In this document: positions 1 to 5,829 of the stretch, piece by piece
Numbering within the stretch: position 1 is the stretch's first letter
How the letters are laid out: the number at the start of each line of letters is the position of its first letter
Assembly (NCBI GenBank): GCA_964616985.1
Contig: CAZTVF010000194.1
Coordinates: forward strand, 1-5,857
Direction: 5' to 3'
DNA: 5,857 nt
Source: CAZTVF01 sp964616985
GTDB lineage: Bacteria > Planctomycetota > Phycisphaerae > SM23-33
Translations under genes and position numbers: made by a program
Notes under the pieces: model-generated
The model's database searches: none
What the model saw: only the letters and a program-made list of their open reading frames with translations
Told to the model about the DNA's origin: nothing

Positions 1-1
1 G

Positions 2-283
2 CTACGAAATCGCCCCGCCCGCCCCGCGCCACGGTTTTGCTCCGCCCTTTACACGATCTCGGTGACGATGCCGTTCAACATCGACATCGCCTGCCAGACG
101 ATCGCCAAGGTGCGACATCAGTGCAGCAGGCCCGACCTGCGGGTGATGGTCGGCGGGCAGGCGATGGCGATCGTGCCGGATATCTGGCGGGCGATTGCCG
201 CCGACGGCTACGCCCCCGACGCCCGCGCGGGCGTGCAGCTGGCGGCGAAGTGGTGGGAAGAGATCTGCAAGCCGAGACAGTAG
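2..283 (+). CDS. C-terminal fragment of a cobalamin (B12)-binding domain protein, cut by the window edge
   Basis: The reading frame is open from the first bases of the window to a TAG stop at 281-283. From about base 50 its translation (ISVTMPFNIDIAC, then an R-x-DLRVMVGGQAM stretch, then AADGYAPDARAGVQLA) matches the last third of the Rossmann-like B12-binding domain found in methyltransferase corrinoid proteins and CarH-like photoreceptors. The VGG loop and the ADGYAPDA end are the typical landmarks. The histidine that ligates cobalt (DxHxxG) would lie upstream, outside the window. A GTG at 62 is in frame, but it encodes the valine of the conserved SVTM strand and is unlikely to be the start. 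The stretch before that (bases 11-45) is very GC-rich and translates to an arginine/proline run that does not look like this fold. The gene may therefore be damaged or rearranged at the edge. It converges on the minus-strand operon and need not share its function. Confidence 0.6.
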   Translation, partial: LRNRPARPAPRFCSALYTISVTMPFNIDIACQTIAKVRHQCSRPDLRVMVGGQAMAIVPDIWRAIAADGYAPDARAGVQLAAKWWEEICKPRQ

Positions 284-319
284 TTCATCAATGGAAGATG
301 TGAGTTCGTGTGGCCGCGG

Positions 320-527
320 CTTGCCGTTCGGCGCTGTCAGATCTGGGTGAAGTCCTGGGGCTTCTGTCGCATCTAAACTGATGGGTGCCATGCCGAAGCG
401 TACTCGCGCCGGCATGCTCGGGCGGGCATGCTGGCGCGTCGCAAACAGCGCGACGCTTCGGCATGGCACCCATCAGATCACGAGAGGCAGAGCACTAATT
501 AGGGGCTCTGCAGCGCCGAACGGCAAG
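320..527. repeat. Composite inverted repeat of two REP-like units (REPIN- or MITE-like)
   Basis: Two units face each other. The outer arms 320-336 and 511-527 are perfect 17-bp inverted copies. The inner arms 378-401 and 453-476 are perfect 24-bp inverted copies, starting CTGATGGGTGCC. Between outer and inner arm, the left unit has 41 bases and the right unit 34, and these segments match poorly. The centre holds a further hairpin, 405-417 with 426-438 (13 positions, one mismatch), and an alternative one, 436-442 with 450-456. The segment contains no credible gene. Such back-to-back palindromic units are typical of REPINs, which are moved in trans by a REP-associated tyrosine transposase. No transposase is present here. 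Formed as RNA, the structure would also separate the two converging transcription units. Confidence 0.75.
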
Positions 528-548
528 ACGCCCAGAAGCCGTACAACA

Positions 549-576
549 GGGCGGCGGCCTTGGAAGGCCGCCACCC
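549..576. repeat. GC-rich hairpin downstream of the SPASM radical SAM gene
   Basis: Bases 549-561 pair with 564-576, with a single mismatch (552/573). The core of nine pairs, GGCGGCCTT with AAGGCCGCC, is perfect. It lies 32 bases past the stop codon of the minus-strand operon. It could slow or end transcription, but no T-run follows on either strand, so a classical rho-independent terminator is not supported. Read on the minus strand its edge is GGGTGGC, similar to the edges of the other palindromes in this window. A dispersed REP-like repeat is an equally good explanation. Confidence 0.55.
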
Positions 577-608
577 GTGCATAGACTGGCTGGCGACAGG
601 ATCGCCGT

Positions 609-2303
609 CTACGCCGGGCCGTGGCGGGTGGCGGAGAGCTTGAAGTCGGCGGCCGGTCCGGCCCCGTCCCCGACGACGGCGATGCCCTCGTCGACCAGGC
701 CCTGCCAATGCTTGTCGTTGAAGATGCAGCCGGGGTCGCCCGCGTGCAGCTGCCCGAAGTACGCGTCCGAACGCGCACGGCAGCCGCCGCAGTAGTTCTT
801 GAACGCGCACACCTCGCAGTGGTGCAGCCGACGCGTGCGGTCGTTGAGGATGTCCCAGAACACGCTGGAGCGGAAGATGTCCATCAGCGGCGCCTGGCGA
901 ACGTTGCCCATCACGCGGTGAGGCAAGTATACGCAGGGCGTAACGTTGCCGTTGGGTTCGATGCAGACGTAGGTGCGGCCGGCGCCGCAGCCGCCGAGAT
1001 ACTTCGCCACCACGCGGGCCTTGACGCCGCTGCCGGCCCCGGCGTGCGAGCACGTCACGCGCCCGCCATCCAGGGCCGCCCCGGCCAGGCACACGCGCCC
1101 CAGCTGCGGCGCGGTCGATATGACGCCCATGCCCCCCTTCTGCATGCGCTCGTTCAGCACGGCCAGCAGCTGTTCGCGCTGGCGCGGGGTGATGTCGCCG
1201 TTGACCATCTTGAGCCCGCGTCCGACGGGGATGAAGTTGAAGTGGGCGAAGCAGCCGGCGCCCAGGTCCTCGGCGAACTTGAGCATGTCGGGCACTTCGT
1301 GGACGTTGCCCTGGTGCACGCACATGGCGATGCCCAGCCGCAGGCCGGGCGTGGCGACGACGGCCCGGGCCCCTGCCACCGAGCGGGCCCACATGCCGGG
1401 CGAGCCGCGGAAGGCGTCGTGGCGGTCGGCGTGGACGGAGTCCAGCGATATCTCCACGTACCGCAGGCCGGCGGCGGTGAGGCGCGCGGCGAACTCCGGC
1501 GTCATCGTCGTGCCGTTGGTGGCAATGGTGGTGTGCATGCCGTACGTCTTGGCCCGCTCGATCACGGGCAGCAGGTCCTTGGAGATCGTGGGCTCCCCGC
1601 CCGACAGCGCGAGCATCGGCATGTACATGCGGCCCATCTGGTCGACGAGGTTGAGCTTCTCTTCGAGCGTCAGTTCGCCGGCCAGCGCCGCATGCTCGGA
1701 GTCCTGGTAGCAGTGCTTGCAGGCGAGATTGCAGCGGTTGGTGAAGTTCCACACCGCGAACAGCGGCGCGGCGAATTTCTGCGGCACGGTCAGGCCGAAC
1801 TCGGCGATCGACCGCGCGACGATGACCACGCCGCGCAGCGTCGGCTTGTGATCGGCAAGCTTCTGGCGGAAGACGTCCACGGGCACGCTGCCGCGCATGC
1901 GGTCGATGAATTTGTGGATCGCCCAGTACTTCACCCGCTGCCACAGCGGGGCCGACGGGTTGCGGTAGCTGGCGACGATCTTCTCGATGGCGGTCACACC
2001 GTGCCCGTCGTCGCGACCCAGCTTGCCCAGCAGCCAGCGGAAGGGCTTGCGGCGCAGCCACTGCTCCAGCGGGTGATGAAACTCCAGCTGCAGCGGCGCG
2101 GGCGTCGAGCCGTCGGCCGTCGGCGGCGTGGCGGCGTACTCGCCGCTGGAGATCGTGCCGTCGCCCGTGCGCCGGCAGGACTTGTCGGGGTCGGCCGAGG
2201 CGGGGAAGTCGTGATCGTACTGCTTGCCCATCGCCGCCGCCGTCGTGTGGTCGCCGGCGGCTGTGTAGCTCTGGTCGGAGGTCTTCTGATTGTTGTTCGT
2301 CAT
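609..2303 (-). CDS. Radical SAM/SPASM enzyme, AhbD/NirJ-like
   Basis: A 564-residue protein with an ATG start. Residues 187-201 carry the radical SAM cluster motif CNLACKHC (Cys191, Cys195, Cys198), which binds the [4Fe-4S] cluster that cleaves S-adenosylmethionine. SGGEPT at 234-239 is the SAM-amino-group motif, followed by TIATNG near 259-264. The C-terminus is a SPASM domain for auxiliary clusters: Cys439, Cys447, Cys457 (in a GX4C context), then Cys496, Cys499, Cys505 and Cys508 in the segment ending CGGCRARS, and Cys526. The CX2CX5CX2C spacing and the CGGCRAR signature resemble the heme-synthesis enzymes AhbD/NirJ and related peptide- or cofactor-modifying enzymes. The substrate cannot be named. 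Residues 1-70 are polar and probably disordered; 71-175 form a basic, aromatic-rich helical region before the barrel. The protein is therefore longer than the usual 350-450 residues. No Shine-Dalgarno precedes the ATG; an alternative ATG at codon 25 is possible. It is the last gene of the apparent operon. Confidence 0.9.
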   Translation of the reverse strand: MTNNNQKTSDQSYTAAGDHTTAAAMGKQYDHDFPASADPDKSCRRTGDGTISSGEYAATPPTADGSTPAPLQLEFHHPLEQWLRRKPFRWLLGKLGRDDGHGVTAIEKIVASYRNPSAPLWQRVKYWAIHKFIDRMRGSVPVDVFRQKLADHKPTLRGVVIVARSIAEFGLTVPQKFAAPLFAVWNFTNRCNLACKHCYQDSEHAALAGELTLEEKLNLVDQMGRMYMPMLALSGGEPTISKDLLPVIERAKTYGMHTTIATNGTTMTPEFAARLTAAGLRYVEISLDSVHADRHDAFRGSPGMWARSVAGARAVVATPGLRLGIAMCVHQGNVHEVPDMLKFAEDLGAGCFAHFNFIPVGRGLKMVNGDITPRQREQLLAVLNERMQKGGMGVISTAPQLGRVCLAGAALDGGRVTCSHAGAGSGVKARVVAKYLGGCGAGRTYVCIEPNGNVTPCVYLPHRVMGNVRQAPLMDIFRSSVFWDILNDRTRRLHHCEVCAFKNYCGGCRARSDAYFGQLHAGDPGCIFNDKHWQGLVDEGIAVVGDGAGPAADFKLSATRHGPA

Positions 2304-2370
2304 AACATCATCTGCATATACAACGTTGAACGTCGCGGACGATGACCGCTATCGGCCCGGTGGTCGTTCT

Positions 2371-2394
2371 CACCCCCAAACAAGTTTGGGGGTG
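2371..2394. repeat. Perfect 11-bp palindrome in the spacer between the two radical SAM genes
   Basis: CACCCCCAAAC at 2371-2381 is followed, after AA, by its exact inverse complement at 2384-2394. It continues directly into an 8-bp direct repeat, GGCACCGG, at 2394-2401 and 2405-2412. On the operon transcript this would form a stable stem-loop 64 bases past the Tes-like gene's stop codon. No U-run follows, so it is more likely a dispersed palindromic repeat, or a structure that shapes mRNA decay, than a terminator. The rest of the 155-base spacer (2304-2458) holds no gene. An AT-rich TATATG near 2316-2321, just before the SPASM gene, is too weak a match and has no -35 partner, so I do not call a promoter there. 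Confidence 0.65.
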
Positions 2395-2423
2395 GCACCG
2401 GTTCGGCACCGGCCGGGTCACTT

Positions 2424-2451
2424 CCTACGACCTACTGCCTACGACCTACGA
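2424..2451. repeat. Four tandem heptamers (CCTACGA type)
   Basis: Three copies of CCTACGA (2424-2430, 2438-2444, 2445-2451) and one variant, CCTACTG (2431-2437), lie in perfect 7-base register, followed by a partial CCT. The array starts 7 bases beyond the Tes-like gene's stop codon in the direction of transcription. Heptamer arrays of this kind are short sequence repeats found between genes in some bacterial genomes. Function is unknown. Confidence 0.75.
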
Positions 2452-2458
2452 CCTTCTT

Positions 2459-4270
2459 CTACACGAACTGCCGGTATTGGGGCCCGCAATTCCAGGTGCA
2501 GAAGGGGTAGATGCCCACGGGCGTGGAGTAGAGGATCACGCACCGCTTCGCCCGTTCGACGTCGTAGTTGTAACGGTCCTGGAAGTGCATGCCCGCGCAC
2601 AGCAGCGTCTTGTAGGTTTCCTTCTCGCCCTCGCCGCGCCCGACGCTCTTGTCCACCAGGCCCTGCAGCGAGCGGATGAACCGCTTAACCGTCAGGCCCG
2701 GCGGGGCCGCCTCGGGGCGGAAGTGACGCTTGAACATGCGGAACGTGCGAATCTTATCCAGCCACGTCGCCCGGCCGCGGCGGCGGATGTCGGCCGCGAT
2801 GCGGTTCATCTCCACGAACATGCCCTCGACGTTGATCACCTGCGGGAAGGGATACGCCTTGCCCTGGGGCGAGACGAGGAAGTACGTGCCGAACGCGCAG
2901 TCGGTGTGGCAGCTGGGGCGGATCTTGGGCTTGCCCGTCAGGGCCTCCAGGATCTGCGAGAGCGGCGTGACGATGCTCAGCGGGAACATGTCCCGCAGCG
3001 GGCTGGCGCCCGAGGCCTTGGCGATGCCGTGGGCCAGGTCGCCCAGCGTGTAGCGGCGGCGGGCCAGTTCGGCCTGGTCGATGCGGCCGGTGAAGGAGAC
3101 GGGCTGGTAGCTGATGGCGCTGATGACGTCGATGTTCTGCACGGCGAAGTCGAAGATCTTCCCCACCTGCTCGTCGTTGACGCCCTTGAGGATCGTGGGC
3201 ACCAGGCATATCTTCATGTCCAGCTTGCGGCAGTTCTCGATGGTCGCGAGTTTCTTCGCCCAGATGCCCGGGTAGTTGCGCGTGTGGCGGTAGGCCTCCT
3301 CGCCTACGCCGTCGAACTGCAGGTACAGCGTGTGCAGCCCGGCGTCGTAGCACTTGCGGGCGAAGTCCAGGTTGCCCAGCGTGATGCCGTTGGTGGCGAT
3401 CTGGATGTGCGAGAAGCCCATCTCCCGCGCCGTCGAAACGATCTTCAGGAAGTCGGGGTGAATCGTGGGCTCCCCGCCCGTGAACTGGATCGCCGTCGTC
3501 GGGATCGGCCGCAGGTCGCGCAGGGCCTGCAGCTGCCGCACGATCTGCTCGAAGTCCGGCTCGCTCACACGCCCCACCGCCCCGGCGTTGGCGAAGCAGA
3601 TGGGGCAGCGCATGTTGCAGCGGTTGGTCAGGTCGATCTGGGCCAGGCACGGGCTGGAGAGGTGCTGGTTGCACAGGCCGCAGTCGCTGGGGCAGTTCGT
3701 GCCGCCCTTGACCTGCGGGAACTGCTGGCCGGCGTGCTCCTCGTACGTCCACCAGGCGGCCTTGCTGTACAGCAACGCGTCGGAGTTGATGCAGTCGCGG
3801 AAGTAGCCGTGCTCGGGGCAGGTCTTTTCGATGTGCACCGCGCCGCCCTGGACAAAATAGCGGCCCAGGATGACGGCGGCGCACTCGGGGCACAGTGTCT
3901 CCACCGTCCGCGGCAGGCGGCGCAGCACCGGGTGGATCCGCGAGCCGCAGAACGTCTCGGCCGCGCTGCCCGGGTAGTCCGACTGCAGCGGCGTCCAGAT
4001 CGTGTCGTGGTGGGCCTCGGCAAGCTTGCCGCAGGCGGGACAATCGTAGGTCAGGACGATCTGCCGGCCGCGGCGATCGAAGACGGCGGGCACAAGCTTG
4101 GCGCATTGGGGGCAGGTGGCCTGCGTGGCCAGCGGCAGCGACTCGTACGTGTGGGCGAGGCGGCGCATGCCCCGCTGGAAGTCGCCCAGCGAGCGGAACT
4201 GGCCCTGGTAGGCCGGCCCCGCCGCGTTGGGCGGCGGGGAGTCAGAGTCAATGACAACGTCTTGCGTCAT
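2459..4270 (-). CDS. Radical SAM enzyme of the COG1964 / MJ0619 family (tetraether lipid synthase Tes-like)
   Basis: 603 residues from an ATG at 4270-4268, ending with TAG. The radical SAM motif CNMRCPIC (Cys218, Cys222, Cys225) is followed by TGGEPT at 264-269 and IATNG near 291-295. Directly before the barrel comes NCPSDCGLCNQH (Cys193, Cys197, Cys200) and Cys208. This arrangement, with LTNRCNMRCPICFA, is characteristic of COG1964 proteins such as MJ0619/Tes, which joins two archaeal lipid tails at unactivated carbons using three [4Fe-4S] clusters and a rubredoxin-like iron. Two N-terminal cysteine modules are visible: Cys53/56/77/80, and Cys127/130 with CPEHG at 151-155 and Cys160. The second matches the family; the first looks like an extra copy. 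C-terminal cysteines (454, 458, 558, 577, 591, 595) and the YSTPVGIYPFC ending also fit. A TTG at 4285 would add five residues; neither start has a Shine-Dalgarno. Substrate unknown: bacterial members are diverse, and lipid coupling is an inference. Confidence 0.88.
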   Translation of the reverse strand: MTQDVVIDSDSPPPNAAGPAYQGQFRSLGDFQRGMRRLAHTYESLPLATQATCPQCAKLVPAVFDRRGRQIVLTYDCPACGKLAEAHHDTIWTPLQSDYPGSAAETFCGSRIHPVLRRLPRTVETLCPECAAVILGRYFVQGGAVHIEKTCPEHGYFRDCINSDALLYSKAAWWTYEEHAGQQFPQVKGGTNCPSDCGLCNQHLSSPCLAQIDLTNRCNMRCPICFANAGAVGRVSEPDFEQIVRQLQALRDLRPIPTTAIQFTGGEPTIHPDFLKIVSTAREMGFSHIQIATNGITLGNLDFARKCYDAGLHTLYLQFDGVGEEAYRHTRNYPGIWAKKLATIENCRKLDMKICLVPTILKGVNDEQVGKIFDFAVQNIDVISAISYQPVSFTGRIDQAELARRRYTLGDLAHGIAKASGASPLRDMFPLSIVTPLSQILEALTGKPKIRPSCHTDCAFGTYFLVSPQGKAYPFPQVINVEGMFVEMNRIAADIRRRGRATWLDKIRTFRMFKRHFRPEAAPPGLTVKRFIRSLQGLVDKSVGRGEGEKETYKTLLCAGMHFQDRYNYDVERAKRCVILYSTPVGIYPFCTWNCGPQYRQFV

Positions 4271-4325
4271 AATGGGTTGTTTCAAGTAGCATTCAGACGT
4301 GAGGCAGGCTCGCCGCCGCCGGACG

Positions 4326-5618
4326 TCAGTCCTTGAACATCGCCGGGTAGCGCCGCGGGCGGCGTTTGCGTTTGCGGTAGCCTTCGGCCAGTTCCATGAA
4401 GATGTCCAGGTCGCGGTCCATGTTGGAACTGCTGGCGTCGAAGTAGAAGTTCCGGATCGGCATGCCGTCGTGGTCGGCGGCCAGGCTGTGGTAGACCGCC
4501 TCCGACACGATGCCGTTCATGCACGAGAAGGGGCTGATGTCGATGATGCCGTCGGCGCCCTTGTCGTAGAGGTAGACGCTCTTGCCCACGGACAAGGCCA
4601 TCTCGCCCAGCGCTCCGTCGGCCGGCAGGTAGGGCCAGCCGGGCTTGAGCACTTCCTCATAGATGTCGTGCGGTTCTTCGTACCCGACGAAGTCGTCCTC
4701 GAAGGCGGCCAGCAGGCGGTGCTCGTCGCGTTTCTGCACGGCGTTCTTGAGGACCGCGCCGAGCATGGCGAACGAGAACGTCTTGCCGTCCCGTTTCAGG
4801 AGGCTCTTCTGCGACCAGTTGGTGTACCACACCCATTCGGTAACATCAGACAGCCAGGCCTCCGCGCCGTGAGCCTCAATCTTGCGGATGGCGTCATAAT
4901 TGCTGAACGTGTTGAGGCGGCAGAAGATCTCGCCGACCACCCCGATGAGCGGCCGCGTCTTGACGTATTGCGCGGGCACGGCGTGGAAGATGTCGCGCCC
5001 CTTGGCCAGCGCCTCGGCCAGCGCGGTCAGACGGTCGGCGGTCTTGAGGTCGCTCTGCTCCAGCACCTTCTCCACCAGTCGCACGCTCTGGTCGAAGGCC
5101 TTGTCGGCCTCGCCCTTGACCGTCTCGTAGGGGCGCGTCTTGAGCAGCATCTTGCGAAGGATGTCGCCCGCCACGAGCCCGCGCCACAGGTTGCGCATCA
5201 TGTCCGGGGCGTGGTCGCCCAGGCCGTCGTAGCTGTTCTTGCTCGTCGGCGAGATCACCGGCACGTCGCGGTGCCCCATCTCGTCAAGCACCTGCCGCAG
5301 GTACGGGGCGTACTGCCCGAAGCGGCATGGGCCCTCGGCCGTGGGCATGAAGAAGGCCGTGTTGTCCGGCCGGAAGCTCGGCGAGTGAACGATCCGGAGG
5401 AAGTCGCCCATGGTGACTTTCTCGGGGTAGCACTCCTCGCCGGAGGTGTACAGGCCGCCATACTCGAGGGTTTTCTCGTCCGAGGGGGGCGTGACGGCGG
5501 CGTCGATGCCGGTGGAGCGGAAGACGGCCGCCATCATCCGCGCGCCCACGTGGGTCATGCGCGGGATCCACAGCGTCCGCCCCGCCAGGCGGTCTCTTGC
5601 ATTGGGTTCGGTGATCAT
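4326..5618 (-). CDS. COG3581-type protein, stand-alone 2-hydroxyacyl-CoA dehydratase activase-related
   Basis: 430 residues from an ATG at 5618-5616, chosen because a purine-rich ribosome binding site precedes it and because the 49 residues of upstream open frame are low in family character. The motifs SGEECYPEKVTMGD (Cys63), EGPCRFGQYA (Cys98), VGEIFCRLNTFSN (Cys233) and ISPFSCMNGI (Cys366) are typical of COG3581, which also forms the C-terminal part of large activases next to the ASKHA ATPase domain. The four cysteines are the likely [4Fe-4S] ligands. Relatives in the dehydratase and double-cubane protein group pass electrons at very low potential, driven by an ATPase partner. No such ATPase (COG1924) is in the window. 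As the first gene of the operon, 55 bases before the Tes-like gene, it probably serves the radical SAM enzymes or acts on the same substrate. The C-terminus is strongly basic (RKRKRRPRR near 415-423). Family assignment is firm; role is not. Confidence 0.82.
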   Translation of the reverse strand: MITEPNARDRLAGRTLWIPRMTHVGARMMAAVFRSTGIDAAVTPPSDEKTLEYGGLYTSGEECYPEKVTMGDFLRIVHSPSFRPDNTAFFMPTAEGPCRFGQYAPYLRQVLDEMGHRDVPVISPTSKNSYDGLGDHAPDMMRNLWRGLVAGDILRKMLLKTRPYETVKGEADKAFDQSVRLVEKVLEQSDLKTADRLTALAEALAKGRDIFHAVPAQYVKTRPLIGVVGEIFCRLNTFSNYDAIRKIEAHGAEAWLSDVTEWVWYTNWSQKSLLKRDGKTFSFAMLGAVLKNAVQKRDEHRLLAAFEDDFVGYEEPHDIYEEVLKPGWPYLPADGALGEMALSVGKSVYLYDKGADGIIDISPFSCMNGIVSEAVYHSLAADHDGMPIRNFYFDASSSNMDRDLDIFMELAEGYRKRKRRPRRYPAMFKD

Positions 5619-5620
5619 CG

Positions 5621-5629
5621 TCCCTTTCC
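5621..5629 (-). promoter_or_regulatory. Ribosome binding site of the COG3581-type gene
   Basis: On the minus strand GGAAAGGGA ends two bases before the ATG at 5618-5616, so its leading GGA lies at a normal distance (8 bases) from the start. It is the only clear Shine-Dalgarno in the window and decides the start of this gene over the upstream in-frame codons. Confidence 0.6.
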
Positions 5630-5673
5630 GCGAGCGCCGGCGGGCGCGGCGAGCGAAGCCGCTGGCCCTCCGT

Positions 5674-5707
5674 TCCCATGTCGGTGCTCGAAAATCAGGG
5701 CATGGGA
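5674..5707 (-). other. Stem-loop at the predicted 5' end of the operon mRNA
   Basis: TCCCATG (5674-5680) and CATGGGA (5701-5707) are exact inverse complements separated by 20 bases. With transcription expected to start near 5709, the stem would sit at the very 5' end of a leader of about 90 bases. It could protect the mRNA or bind a regulator; it does not resemble any riboswitch I recognise. Confidence 0.3.
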
Positions 5708-5715
5708 GTCGAGGA

Positions 5716-5744
5716 AGAATAGCAGAGGGCCCGCCGCATTTCAA
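5716..5744 (-). promoter_or_regulatory. Sigma-70-like promoter of the three-gene operon
   Basis: On the minus strand TTGAAA (5744-5739, five of six matches to TTGACA) is followed after exactly 17 bases by TATTCT (5721-5716, four of six matches to TATAAT). TGC directly precedes the -10 box, giving an extended -10. It stands out from the GC-rich surroundings and lies about 100 bases upstream of the first start codon. It supports the COG3581 gene as first gene of the operon. Confidence 0.55.
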
Positions 5745-5782
5745 CCAAAAGCCTCCGGGCGCCAAGGGGGTTCACCCTCTTC

Positions 5783-5829
5783 AATCCGCAATCCGCAATC
5801 CACAATCCGCAATCGCAGATTCAAATCTG
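5783..5829. repeat. Four tandem heptamers (AATCCGC type) plus a small hairpin
   Basis: AATCCGC occurs at 5783-5789, 5790-5796 and 5804-5810, with the variant AATCCAC at 5797-5803, all in 7-base register and followed by a degenerate fifth copy. A 6-bp hairpin follows (CAGATT 5816-5821 with AATCTG 5824-5829). The array lies upstream of the promoter, so it is outside the transcript. Bases 5830-5857 are AT-rich and show nothing further. Confidence 0.75.

Noticed and set aside
2..469. Minus-strand 155-codon frame
   Set aside because: It overlaps the B12-binding fragment and the repeat; its composition is arginine/histidine-rich with no recognisable domain.
288..584. Small open frames over the composite palindrome (plus 381-584, minus 288-473)
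   Set aside because: Both strands begin with the same MGAMPKR and later show LRHGTHQ, which is the palindrome read from both sides, not protein conservation.
2371..2394. Rho-independent terminator between the radical SAM genes
   Set aside because: The stem is strong, but no T-run follows on either strand.
4271..4285. TTG start adding five residues to the Tes-like protein
   Set aside because: There is no ribosome binding site before it, and an ATG lies five codons downstream. It remains possible, since the ATG also lacks one.
5619..5765. Upstream extension of the COG3581 gene by 49 codons
   Set aside because: The added residues have no family character, the frame runs through the predicted leader, and the ATG at 5618 has a clear ribosome binding site.
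5783..5810. CRISPR array
   Set aside because: The units are 7 bases with no spacers, so they are simple tandem repeats; no cas gene is present.
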